Assembly: GCA_030374805.1 (NCBI GenBank)
Contig: JARGSG010000225.1
Coordinates: 1,048,564-1,112,563 of the forward strand
From: Gracilaria gracilis
Taxonomy: Eukaryota; Rhodophyta; Florideophyceae; Gracilariales; Gracilariaceae
Reading direction: 5' to 3'
DNA length: 64,000 bases
In this document: positions 54,138-63,999 of the stretch, piece by piece
Layout of the letters: every line of letters starts with the position of its first letter
Position numbering within the stretch: the first letter of the stretch is position 1
The notes under the pieces: generated by a model
What the model was told of the DNA's origin: nothing
The model's database searches: none
What the model saw: the letters and a program-made list of their open reading frames with translations, nothing else
Made by a program: the position numbers and the translations under genes

Positions 54138-54658
54138 TACTCAGTGATGAACTAATGGTATAACAGGTGAACAAAAGGTGCATTGTGGAGTACCCTGGTC
54201 ATGGAAACTATGAAATATAGCATACGCACACTGATTTTTGCTGAAGCCGAATTGTTTGGTGAAGGAATATCTGAGTAATGCAAACTTTCTCCAGATTTCA
54301 AAACATTCAAAGAAGTTTTCTCTTCGACTCATTTCACACGGTTCAAGGAATTTCGCTCCATTCGATGCTTCCCTTCGCTTAAATCCTCAGCTGCCCGCTC
54401 CATTATTATGTCTCCCATTCCCCGCACCACCGACAGGTCAACTCAGTCCCCAACTCGGTGTACCTCCCTTAGGATATCGCGACCCTACTTCCTTGCTCCT
54501 ACCTCTTTCCCCATTGAAGAGCACCTACTACATCCGCTGTGCGCTTGCGAAGTACGTTGTATCAACTTCTCTTCGCGTGCAAAGCTTGTCGATGCATTTC
54601 AGGAATCACGGAAACTGACTAAGTCCTTATGTTACATTCTGAAACTACGAACAGTACT
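54138..54658. promoter_or_regulatory. Shared intergenic region of the two-gene element
   Basis: About 520 bp between the divergent start codons of transposase and ORF2, the natural place for a two-way promoter. Copy A has the matching gap at about 40840-41410. No certain TATA box or transposase-binding repeat was found. A plus-strand frame (54238-54618) is judged chance. Confidence 0.45.
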
Positions 54659-56281
54659 ATGGGTTCACGAACATTGCATAAAGTTACTGCAGACAGCGTT
54701 TTAGGCGGTGAAGATTCATCTGTGTGCCCAAGCAACGCTGTTGGTGCATATGAACATGGAGATAGAGCCAGTCACCCTTTCGTGACCCGCCCAGCTCTCA
54801 ATGCCAGAATCATTGCCACCGGAAGAGCAGCTCCACATGCAAACCGTAAATTGCTTCCAGCAAACTCGATCAGAATTCCCGGAGAGTCCTCGAAACGGAA
54901 GATGAAGGAGAATGATAGGGCTGGGTTTCCGACGGGTGCACTGCTCTCGGCGAGGGTAGTCTTTAATCGCCTTTATCAAGAGGGAATGAATGACCGTGCG
55001 GTAATCGACGACAACTATCCTATCTATCCTGAGATCTCGAATGCGGTCAAGGACAGAATTCGGCAGTTTCTGTACCAACGTCTTGGGTTAGAGCGTGGAA
55101 TCCGCACGTTCAGATCCCTGCGCAATGAATTCGGCCCACAACTCTCTCAGCTGAAGCGAAACCTGGTGGACACCTTCCCTGTTTTGGCAGCCGCTCAGAA
55201 TCATTGGGTCATCACGGAGTTCATCAAAGAGGCTATGCAAAGAGATAAAAAAGCTAAATCTGAGGAGCGGAAGCGGGCGACGAAGCGAAATACAGGAAAA
55301 GGTGCCATCGAGGGTCACCTGGGTAGTGCGCCCAACAACGTTTACAGCGCAGTGATGCAAGCAAGTGCCATTGGAAGTTCTGCTGCTACTCCCACTGAAC
55401 ATGAATTTTGCCCTCCATTGCCTTCCAGCTGTCAAACAAACGGCGAGAACGTTCGTCACAACGCAAGCTTGTCCGGCGATGAGGCTCAACATGTTGCATT
55501 GCCGAGGAAGTCATGTAACAGGACTGCGGCCGAAAAAGGCAAGGATACCAGCCGTGCATTTAGTGCATCTCCCAGAGTTAGTTTGGAGAGAGCTCGATAC
55601 GATGCGAGGGTGGGTGCATCTCGTGGTCATTATGGTAAATCAAATGAATACGCATCCGAATGTGAGGGAGAAACGCAGGAAGGGCTTACTGAAGGTTCAC
55701 GGGATGGAGATACTATCCCGATGAGGAAGGAAGTGGGTGTGAAGGAGCCAGGGTTGTCGCTACCATCTGGGTCTGCGTTGCGTAGTCGTGACCCTGGAGG
55801 TAGGAAAGACTCTCGAGCTTCGAAGGAACCGGGCCGACGACAGAAGGGAAAAGGGAGGAAGCGTAAGAGATGTATACTTGCGGAGGAAGAGAACGATGAA
55901 GAAGATGTTCGTCCATCAAATCAACGCGGTAGTGGTCAGCATGTAGAGCATGGGCGTCCCATGAATTCCACTAACGCGCGCAGTCGGAACAAGAAGACGC
56001 GTGCTGAACCCGGTTTTTCCAGAGCGCGTGACACCTTGATCAGTTATTCACCCTGTCCAAGGATTTCAACAATACCAACGGATTCTCTTGTAAGTTCAAG
56101 AAACGAGCCATCAATTTACGAGATCTGCAATACTTGGGATATTGTCCACCGGCCACTAACGTATGTGTCCTCTTCTCTCCCATCTCTCTCTGCACACAGA
56201 GAAGTGATTAGCAACTCATTGACGTCGTTTCACGGCTTGGACAATGTTTCATGCTATTTCCCAGAGTATGTATCTTGCTAG
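54659..56281 (+). CDS. ORF2, conserved partner gene of the CACTA-like element, copy B
   Basis: A 540-codon intact frame. The start at 54659 (MGSRTLHKV) or the Met ten codons upstream are both possible. A core at about residues 80-205 is conserved in copy A: GFPTGALLSARVVFNRLYQ, NYPIYPEI, FLYQRLGLERGIRTF, PQLSQLKRNLVDTFPVL and NHWVITEFIKEAMQ, followed by a Lys/Arg-rich helix (RDKKAKSEERKRATKR). The rest is polar and probably disordered, with KGKGRKRKR as a likely nuclear localisation signal. I do not recognise the fold. By analogy with other two-gene transposons it may bind element DNA or regulate the transposase; that is inference from its place and its conservation only. Confidence 0.65.
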   Translation: MGSRTLHKVTADSVLGGEDSSVCPSNAVGAYEHGDRASHPFVTRPALNARIIATGRAAPHANRKLLPANSIRIPGESSKRKMKENDRAGFPTGALLSARVVFNRLYQEGMNDRAVIDDNYPIYPEISNAVKDRIRQFLYQRLGLERGIRTFRSLRNEFGPQLSQLKRNLVDTFPVLAAAQNHWVITEFIKEAMQRDKKAKSEERKRATKRNTGKGAIEGHLGSAPNNVYSAVMQASAIGSSAATPTEHEFCPPLPSSCQTNGENVRHNASLSGDEAQHVALPRKSCNRTAAEKGKDTSRAFSASPRVSLERARYDARVGASRGHYGKSNEYASECEGETQEGLTEGSRDGDTIPMRKEVGVKEPGLSLPSGSALRSRDPGGRKDSRASKEPGRRQKGKGRKRKRCILAEEENDEEDVRPSNQRGSGQHVEHGRPMNSTNARSRNKKTRAEPGFSRARDTLISYSPCPRISTIPTDSLVSSRNEPSIYEICNTWDIVHRPLTYVSSSLPSLSAHREVISNSLTSFHGLDNVSCYFPEYVSC

Positions 56282-57029
56282 TTCAGGGGTGGTTTGCGCA
56301 CATAATGGGGGCACGCTACGCAATCCTGTGTCTGGGTTTTTCTCGTATCTCATATTGTGGGCTTCGAAGTGCCTAATGGTCATGTACCAGTTTTCATTTG
56401 GTGGCATAATTGTCATAAAGTTGTACTGTTTTTGCTCCAGTTGCGCCCGTTCACAAGACCGTTAAGACGTATATGTCGGCCAAAATGACGACTCATACGA
56501 GACACTACTTGCCTGTATATGGTCCATTTCTTGCGAGGCTGCTGACGGTTTCTTGTCTATACTGAAGCCATATATCGCACGTCCGTGTGCTCCATTGTAC
56601 ATCTTTTATGGACACCTCCAGGACTGTATACATACCTTCCTTGGAAGCAAATTGTCTGCCTTCCTCGCTATTTTTAAGTACCAGTTTGGGCCTTTTTCTG
56701 AAGATCTTTTGGGTGTCCATTTTGGACTTATTTCGTACAGTCAATGGACTCAACCAGTTGAGTCCATTGGCTGTACTAGAGTAGATTTTGCACAATTAAT
56801 GGTAATATTCTGCGCTGCATTCGGTCACTTTCTGCGGAACACTTTGGGGCTCTTTTTGTCCAGCTTACGACCTCTCCAATGCGGCCATGTATTGCACACA
56901 TCTAAATGCCATGTTTTGGCCCACATTGTTGACTCACCTCGAACACATTTTACACGTAGCATGTGGGCCTCCTGTCGTCCATATCTGGCTCACATTGTGG
57001 TCTTCGAAATGGACCACAGGGTCATGGCA
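56282..57029. other. Non-coding, GGCC-containing repeats and a palindrome
   Basis: No gene seen. TCGGCCAAAATG and TGGGCC-type words recur (56474, 56685, 56882, 56920), recalling the 35-bp array and GGCC repeats, but no fixed period was found. It contains the palindrome at 56742-56769. Confidence 0.4.
56742..56769. repeat. Perfect 13-bp inverted repeat
   Basis: CAATGGACTCAAC, a 2-base spacer CA, then GTTGAGTCCATTG: a perfect hairpin-forming palindrome in non-coding DNA. Confidence 0.85.
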
Positions 57030-57689
57030 TAGAAGCCTCTCCCAAAGCGCCAAGCACGTCGATAATATACAGAACTGGGACATCGGTGTAATATGCCATG
57101 GCGTGCAGCATGTGTATGAACGTATTCCGGAATACCTAAGTGGAGCTTTGCACAGGTTTCTTGGAGCCAACTTCAATACTAATCTATCATCGGTGTTAAG
57201 CAAATCCGGAAGAAGATTTCGAACGGAAACGATACAGAAAGAAGGCAAAAACCTATTCATATAGAGCAGAGAATCGTTCACAGAAAGACATCATATTGCT
57301 GCATATTTTGTTCGAGATGGTTCACAGCCTTCCTCTCGCAATTCTGAGTCTTTTGAGACCCTCGTAGAGATGTGTAATATGGGTCCATAAACAAAATATT
57401 GGAGTTAGCCGTGGAGGTTCTGAGCAATGGACAGAGGCTGAAACTGAGGCCCGTATTTGTGGATGGGTCCTGGGAGTATGGCATATTTGAAGATTGTTCT
57501 TTTCAACTCCTATACACAGAGGTAATGCGAAGAATTATCAATAACATCGAGATCGTAAACTGCATCAACAGAGAAATCGGATTTTTAAGCTTTGCCGGGC
57601 GTTGCTACTACCTAAATAGAAATCGAATAGCTTCAAGTCGTTTGGCATATGTCATTGAAGCCTTGCAGGTAATTAGAAAACACGTATAG
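57030..57689 (+). pseudogene. CACTA-like element copy C, transposase C-terminal relic
   Basis: Plus-strand frames matching the end of copy B and its extension: GVICHGV (copy B GVNVRCHGV), AL.RFLGANFNTNLS (copy B ALNRIVSETFNHALS), HHIAAYFV (CHIAAHFV), then after a frameshift near 57340-57390 a block with RPVFVDGSWEYGIFED and FAGRCYYLN. A TAG at about 57262 and a TAA in the KIL-block region (opposite Tyr in copy B) break it. Only the 3' part of this copy is present; a scrap of its ORF2 may lie near 61.2 kb. Confidence 0.65.
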
Positions 57690-57920
57690 CTGGTGCAAAA
57701 GGGCATTGAAATAACGCTCATTCCTTCAGCGAGTCCCTTTCTGTTCTCCTTTTGATTCGAATTCGGGTACACACTATGTATTCTGGCGCAGTTGAAATGC
57801 GTTTAACACACAGATTCTTCGGTACTGTTTGCACGGCAACCTCCCCGTCATAAAGATAGAAACCAATGGTGAGTTGGAAGTGAGAATTTGGAGAGTCGTA
57901 ATTCCAGTTAGTGAAAACTC
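57690..57920. other. No recognisable gene
   Basis: A 68-codon minus-strand frame (57924-57718) has no identifiable motif. Confidence 0.4.
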
Positions 57921-58400
57921 TCACGATGCGCCTCCAGCAGCAGCGCGGGAGCAGTGTTGAGCAACGCCGTCCCGACTACGTCCGGAGCGGCAAAACCAAG
58001 TTGCGCACAAGGCTGTGTCCCAGACGAAATGCAGCGACGGATAAACCTCCCAGTCGATGCCGTCGAATGTGGCCACCGCCACGCGCGTCAGTACAGGCCT
58101 CACGTTCAACGGCGTGCTCACAATGCAAGTCGCCAGGTCCACGTACGACTCGATCACCTTCATCGCAGTGTAGCGCCTATACTGGATGATCTCGCCTGTT
58201 GCCTTGCGCAGGTCACGCAGCGGACGCTCGTGCATTGTGGAGGCTTCTAGATCGGTGGACACGGAGCGGTGCGGCAGGGCGCTGATGTTGCGGATGGAAC
58301 ATGCCGCCATGCTGGAGTCCCCGTGTTCACCGATGATCATGGAATGCACCTCGCCGGCTGCCTCCCGTGCACGCTATGCCATGAGTGTGAGAAACTTGAA
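57921..58400 (-). pseudogene. L-lactate (or malate) dehydrogenase C-terminal fragment
   Basis: The minus strand contains GEVHSMIIGEHGDSSMAACS (about 58365-58310), the signature around the catalytic His of NAD-dependent lactate dehydrogenases (ViGEHGDSS). It continues with the expected helix region (ATGEIIQYRRYTAMKVIES) and a VLTRVAVATFDGID strand; after about 58030 the frame loses similarity. An in-frame TAG at about 58376 lies a few residues upstream. The NAD-binding half is missing. This G+C-rich fragment would interconvert pyruvate and lactate if complete. LDH is preferred over malate dehydrogenase because of the HGDSS context, but the substrate residue is not in the fragment. Confidence 0.6.
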
Positions 58401-59035
58401 TTAGCAGAGAATCCAGACTTTGGAGCCGCCCATATCTCGCGAACATGTCCCCCAATGATATTAAATGTCGATGAGTAGGCGTAGGTGGGCGTGTACGGCT
58501 AGCCAGGATTTGGTTCGTGCCACGCGGCGCGGCACAAACCAAGACTCGAGTGTGACCATTACAACCGCATGTACCATAGACTTCTTCGCTGCGAAAGTGG
58601 TGCTGTTAAGTTGCATCCATCCCTGTAGAAATCAATTGGTTGAACACGTGCTACTGACAAATTCTGTGAGGTAGCCTGTATTCGAATGGGAAGCAGGTTA
58701 CTCGGCAGAATGGGGGACACGATTGCCGAAATCTAGGTTTGCAATTGGCCACATGGCGTGACAAAAAATGAAAAATTATCTATCTGGTTGCCTGCGTTCT
58801 CCCAATGACGGGCAGCGTGCCGGTAGCGACAACCACGATGGTAGTGAGGACACATCTCCGTTTACAAGAAAGGAAAGCCTCGAAGCCTCGAACTGCTTGA
58901 GAACGAGTTGTAGCGTTCTCAGCGGCTTAATTTGGAACACGTAAGCACGTGCCAAATTTTTGGCAAACTGAGTCCGAAAGGCGCAAACTTGGCGTCTTCC
59001 AGCACGCATTTTTACACACACAATTTCCTAAAGGT
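58401..59035. other. No recognisable gene
   Basis: Upstream of the LDH fragment on its strand, but no NAD-binding motif (G.G..G) in a fitting frame was seen. Short frames only. Confidence 0.4.
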
Positions 59036-59389
59036 TCAATTTGGAACAACGCCTCTAACCTTGCGGCGACTCAATTGTTGAGATTGTGGGAGCTTCACGA
59101 GAGCCATCGCGGCTCCAGAAGGCTGCAGACAACCTTGGATTCTTTTCCTGGCTAGTACAGGCCGCGCCTGCCTCCGCGGCCACAACGCAATTGGCAGGTA
59201 ATCTGAAAGAGGTTCAGAATTACCGTGTGAACGATTTCTTTGTAGGAACGGCAACTCTGGATCCCGATTCTCCTTTTCATACGAAGCCACAAACTCTCCG
59301 CGCTTTCCAACAGCTTCAACGCCTTTTGATTTCGCGCTCTTCCGACAACTGGCCCGTTTGCGGTCGAGTTTTGTTTGCATTAACCGCAC
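59036..59389 (-). pseudogene. Possible C-terminal exon or tail of the pogo/Tigger transposase
   Basis: A 117-codon minus-strand frame immediately downstream of the Tigger transposase, basic and polar (KLDRKRASCRKSAKSK), like the disordered C-termini of CENP-B/Jerky/Tigger proteins. It could be joined by an intron or frameshift spanning 59390-59458. No motif proves it. A plus-strand frame (59086-59394) over the same DNA is the alternative. Confidence 0.3.
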
Positions 59390-59458
59390 AGTAAGTATTT
59401 CGGCTCCATTGCCCTCCCTAATTACCTTTCACCTAGTTGCTGACCTCCCAGATACTAA

Positions 59459-61009
59459 CTAAGCTCCCCTAATTGATTCCAGAACTTTGTTTACGACATA
59501 CTTTGAGGCCATCAAGACAGCGATCTCAGCCAGCACAACAGAAGGACGTATGCTCCCGTCCGCTATACTGTGCAGCTCCTGCACGAAACGCCTGTCCGCC
59601 CTTTCCCGCCGGTCGTGACTCAAATCATGTATGTTAAATACATCTTCCTTTGCCGGGAAGCCACTGCGCAATGTTAAGGAATTGTTATCAACAGGCCCCT
59701 GGGGCGGAAAACGGTTCATGAAGCGGTAGTTCATAGGCCATAACCCGGCCTCCCTGAATGCCTTGATTGCAATTGGATCAAAGAGAGACTTATATCCCGC
59801 AATACCTAGCTTGATCTTCAAGGCCACATTTGCGTACCAGATGTGGCATCGTTTTATTAGCTCATCCCGGGTTTCTCGAACATTGGATTGGAATGTTTTG
59901 TTAATGAGACAGTCGCATGGTGGCAGGAAGTGTGTTGTGTTTGACGGGAGTTTGATCACGACGATTTTATACGTCCCACACAATTCCAACCATGGAAGGC
60001 TCTCGCGTGAACTGTGCCCATCAAGGGTTAGGAGAACCCATTTGTCTTCGTCCACAACTGTGCGAATAAATTCATTCATGTGCTTAACGACATCTTCCAT
60101 AGTACCCTGTTCCACAGAACCGTTTTTGGTGAGCAAAAGGCGAGTTTCGCCGGGACACCAGTTGTCATCAGAGAGCCAGTGAGGCATACCAGCCTCATTT
60201 CTGAATTCTTCTTTGGGTATTGGTTGCAGCCAGCCTGCCATGCGCCGCCTTCCTCAGGCAATAAGTAGAAGCGGTGCAATGTCCCCGGCCGCGGATGCGC
60301 ATATGCCCACTGTGACGTGCTTCCCGTGGTCCTTCATGCCGAGGCGTGTACCTGATCTATGGGAATTTGATGCCGTGTAGCACCGAATTTTTTTCCCGTA
60401 CTCCGGAAGTACTGCAGTCTCGTCGAAGTTCCATATGCGGTGGGGTTCAGAAAGCAATCCTTGGTGTTGTCGTCGTACGCGCTCAAGCACATTCTTCAAT
60501 GTCTTCACGTGCTCGTAGTTCTCCGCCGCCAGTCTTGCGCCAGTTATATTTCCAGAACTGCGGAATGTGAGCTCTCTGTTTCTTGCGCGGAAAGAACGCA
60601 AAGCATCGTCGGATGGCATTCCGCCAGCGAAACCACGTCTACCTTCTGCAGCCATACTGCTCTGAAGTTTCTTCATTTCGTGGTGGCCTACGGCAAACCC
60701 GTGTTGAGCTGCCCGTATCACTTTCTCAACAATGAGTGTCTCTTTTGCGCGCTCTAGCACTTGTTGACGACCAGCATGATGTTGGACTGGGGCAAGGATC
60801 CTTTTCAGGACGGTACTATTGTTGGTTGCGCTGGCCTTTCTGATGCGAAACGTTGTGGTTGCTGATATTCCTGCGGTGGCAGCTGCTGAACGAACTGTGT
60901 CATTACGCTCCAAAAGCTCGTGGGCCTTCTTTCTTCTTGTTTTCTCGGCTTTTCGTTCTTCTAGACGTCGCTGGTGCTGCAAGCTTTGAGAGCGCATGTA
61001 GGGTGGCAT
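59459..61009 (-). pseudogene. pogo/Tigger-like transposase, one in-frame stop
   Basis: DDE_1-type transposase of the CENP-B/Jerky group. The N-terminus is basic with a helix-turn-helix (TVRSAAATAGISATTTFRIRKA). The catalytic residues are visible: RIWNFDETAV (first Asp), LLTLDGHSSR (second Asp) and LPPCDCLINKTFQ (third Asp). The frame is continuous over 516 codons except for a TGA at 60254-60256, between APLLLIA and GRRMAGW, where the family usually has a charged residue, so a CGA/GGA/AGA to TGA change is likely. It ends at TAG 59459. Otherwise well preserved, so it was probably inactivated recently. Terminal repeats were not found. Confidence 0.85.
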
Positions 61010-61156
61010 GGTTTGGCCTTGAAGGCCGGTTCGGTGTCTCTCAGTACGGTGCTACATGGTCAGGATGTCGCTGACGTTCTTGAGGCTTGGCGGGGAAGCT
61101 GGATTGGAATTTGTGAGATTAGTAATGTTGCTCACCGAATTCAAGGCTGCTCCAAA

Positions 61157-61351
61157 TTAAGCCTTCTTCCTAATTAAGCCGCTGAGAACGCTAACCCTTT
61201 GCCTCACTAGAGTATTGGGCACCACATGCTGATATAGACGGTTGAAACATGTGCGCGCGGCGCCAGACCGGGCGGAGCTGTGCAGAAAAAGCACGATTGC
61301 ACAATCGTAGAACGAGGGGGAAGACACAGCTCGACGTAGGTCACCGAACAA
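61157..61351 (-). pseudogene. Scrap of CACTA-like ORF2
   Basis: The minus-strand frame contains SGAARTCFNRLYQHVVPNTL, which resembles the ORF2 core SARVVFNRLYQ. The match is about 20 residues. It would be the ORF2 end of copy C if that copy was rearranged by the Tigger insertion and other events. Confidence 0.35.
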
Positions 61352-61399
61352 AGGTCCACGCCATGTTCACAACGTCTTGAACTCAACATGAGGTCCTCC

Positions 61400-61689
61400 A
61401 TTTAGCGTGAACTGGTCCCTGGCACAGCCAACATCTGCTTCGTTGTCCTCCTTTGGCCATCCAAAGTAAAAAAGATAGCTGTGTCTGGCATCAGTGATCT
61501 ACTGCAATGCAGCTCGCGCGCAACGACGTGCACAGCACCGCCGCGCAGAACGTCGCACACGACAGCGGCAGCCCGTACATATAGTTGCACTTGACCCAGA
61601 AGCCCTGGGTGGAGACAAGAGTATTGAAACACGTGCACACAATCATGAGCTCCATTTGCCATCGCGCCGAGCCACACCACACGTCGTCC
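61400..61689 (-). other. Downstream of the PAP2 relic, possible membrane segment
   Basis: A minus-strand frame (61775-61491) has hydrophobic stretches (LMIVCTCFNTLVSTQGFW, GLPLSCATFCAAVLC) that may be the C-terminal membrane part of the PAP2 relic in another frame. No motif. Confidence 0.3.
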
Positions 61690-62417
61690 CACCTCAGCGC
61701 CGCCACCGCTTCGCCGTATGCGCTCCCCAGCAGACACGCGCACTCCACACTTGGTGCTTCAGTCGAGTGCCACACGTAATGAATTACACGGCCAGCACAG
61801 AGCCTGGGATGGTTTCGGACGGGTACTGCTCGCCTACGTTGATGCGCGCAAACGCGGTCAAACTGGCAACGCCCAGAATGGCCGACCAGAGTTTAACGGC
61901 GTTCAGAGGCTACGGCACCAGCCCCTTCAGTTGCAACAACTGTGCGATGAGCCACGAGAACACCGTCGCGCACATGGTGGCGCGCGACGGAAACGAAGAA
62001 ATGCGGTCCTGCCGGATCTGTAGCGCCCGTCCGATCATCCACGGGCGAAGTCAGTAGATGAGCTTCTTCGGCACCTGGTTGGCCATGCTAAGCACCAGCA
62101 GCAGGGTCGATCACAGCATGGCCGGAAAGTGGTAGCCCAGTGCGTACAGAGCAGGAGACGGGACGAGGGTCACCTCGATGGATGTGAAGCAGTACAGTCG
62201 CATACTGATACAAGTACAAGCCCCTCGGTTCGTCGCGATCGTCAAACGCAACGAAGCCTTGCACCAAAAAGGACGGAAACTGCAGTGGAAAGCATTTGCG
62301 CGCCGAAACAATGAACCGCGTGGAGATGGGCGAAGACGCGCGCGCTACGTCGTCGAAGTTGGACGGCGCGAGCGGGGCCGCCACCGATGACTGCTGCGGT
62401 TGCTTGGATGCGTCCAT
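61690..62417 (-). pseudogene. PAP2-superfamily phosphatase, degenerate
   Basis: PAP2 enzymes are membrane phosphatases acting on lipid phosphates or polyprenyl diphosphates. The three-part signature can be followed on the minus strand: KX6RP as K-KLIY-stop-L-RP (about 62070-62042), then SSFPSRATMCA where active enzymes have SFPSGHT (about 62010-61978), then ARINVGEQYPSE where SRX5HX3D is expected (about 61855-61820). The catalytic His residues and the Asp are thus changed (H to A/T, H to Q, D to E). A hydrophobic segment (LYALGYHFPAML) precedes. In-frame stops: TGA 62111, TGA 62051, TAG 61910, TAA 61784; a frameshift near 62190 joins an N-terminal part starting at about 62417. Clearly dead. 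Confidence 0.6.
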
Positions 62418-62617
62418 CACGGCTCACAGGGCGCGCGCTCGCTCGTGGAGGGGGAATGAGGGATGTCGGTGTAGAAGAGAATGCAATCCATGTATGGAAG
62501 GGAGGGGAGGGGAAGGGGGAAGGGAATTGGGGGGAGGACAGGGGCGTGGAAGTTGAAGCACGGCCAAGCATAGAAAATAAGGGTACTTAGCGGTACACGA
62601 GAAGCGGCGGGCAGCGA
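62418..62617. other. G-rich intergenic stretch
   Basis: Contains a G-rich low-complexity run at about 62498-62545 (GGGAGGGGAGGGGAAGGGGG type). No gene seen. Confidence 0.5.
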
Positions 62618-63598
62618 GTGCGCGCGACACAGGTCCAATCGACGCGTTACTTCGAGCGAACGGCGACGATAGGCCTTCCAGTGCGCAGTTTGGAGTTAAG
62701 GGTTAGCGTTACCTCTCTCCGCTCTTTGCTTTCGGCGCGAGCAGTTTTGCCGTACCGCTTCAAGTTCAGGGCACCATCGCTTTGGATCAAGAGCGCGCGC
62801 GCGCAAACACGAGCTGTGGTTGCCCCTCGACAGCGTCATCGACATTTCCAAGTGCGCTTGCGGCACTACAGTACTGCCCTTGCCTGGGCCTCACGCCATT
62901 TCCGAGTTGCGCCTGTCCGTCTTCCATCATCTAAAGCGCCGGCGCAACGGCCGCGAGATTCTTGGGTGGGCTCCGCCTCCGCGCGTATCGACGGCGTGTC
63001 CACCGCGGCCGTTCTGCGCACGCTACTCGCCGCAGCGGCTGGCCGTGGCGCAGCCATGTCGGACAAGTATGACCCACACGTGTATCATCACCGCTACCAG
63101 TGCTTCGTGGGGCTGCAACAGTTGTGCGACGCGCCGCTTGTCCGTCGCTGGAGGAGTACGAAACGGAGAGCGAGATGGCGCCTCGCATTGATATCAAGCC
63201 TGTGGATCGTCACCAGTACGACGCGCCGCCCGTCGGGGTTGCGGAGCGCCTGGTCTGTCACTCGCACGATACGTCCTTTTCTGGACATATTGACCATCTT
63301 TCTGGCACATAAAGTGATATGTGGGCATCGTGGTATGACAGAAGCGCTTCCCATGAAAACACAAGGTCCGGAACACCCAACGGCTGTGCACAAATTCGAA
63401 CTTGTAAAATATAAACCCTCCACTGAAGCTGCGATCGCTGGGGCCACAAACCGTAGCGGCAACACCCCCAGATGCCAGCTTCCACATCATTCCCATTCAA
63501 GAAGCCCTCACGTACTGAGGCTTTATAACTTAAAATCATCGCAGCGAAAGAAGAGAGCCATCACACCACCACTGTTCGAGCTTCAAAAGAGGTCATGA
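62618..63598 (+). pseudogene. Unidentified G+C-rich coding-like region
   Basis: A 326-codon plus-strand frame, G+C-rich like the host genes. The best-looking part is SDKYDPHVYHHRYQCFVGLQ (about 63058-63117), and a second frame (63100-63312) continues with EEYETESEMAPRIDIKP, so a frameshift near 63130 may split one former protein. I recognise no family. The Arg-rich first third (62618-62950) looks like reading G+C-rich DNA in a wrong frame. Confidence 0.3.
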
Positions 63599-63840
63599 AC
63601 CACGAGCTGCCACATATCAGCTCAAAACTGAATGCACCTGTTCCTCCTCGTCGCGGCCGCTTCCGCACGCGACAAGCTCAAAGTCGGCAGCGTTCTCGCG
63701 TGCCACTGCGCACACGATAGCCGTCAAATTTTTTCAGTCTGCCCACCGAACAGCACACCCATCGCACCAGTGCAACCGTCACTTGCATCTAAGCCGGCCA
63801 CGTACGTCATTTATGCGCAAGCAGCGTCTATTGCGTTGAT

Positions 63841-63999
63841 CTAGTTGAAAAGGGCTCCTGTTTCATACATACCTTGGCGGATCTTGTTCACGTCTAAACC
63901 AGAGACGTCAGCCTAGTTCAGACCCATTCTTTGCGCCTCATCACATACCGCTTTCGCAATAGCGGCCGAAATGTCTAGCAACGATGACAAGTCTGGATA
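63841..63999 (-). pseudogene. Malic enzyme C-terminal end, with in-frame TAG
   Basis: Malic enzyme oxidatively decarboxylates malate to pyruvate, making NADPH or NADH. The minus strand enters the window with YPDLSSLLDISAAIAKAV and CDEAQRMG, matching the family's end (YP.....R.vS..IA.aV...A...G), then IRQGMYETGALFN (family ..MY.P.Y). A TAG at 63913-63915 is in frame after GLN, in a region that varies in the family; the final TAG is at 63841-63843. The rest of the gene lies to the right of the window. It may be a pseudogene or carry an error. Confidence 0.65.

Noticed and set aside
54238-54618. 126-codon plus-strand ORF between transposase and ORF2
   Set aside because: Pro/Leu/Ser-rich without motif and without a counterpart in copy A; more likely promoter DNA.
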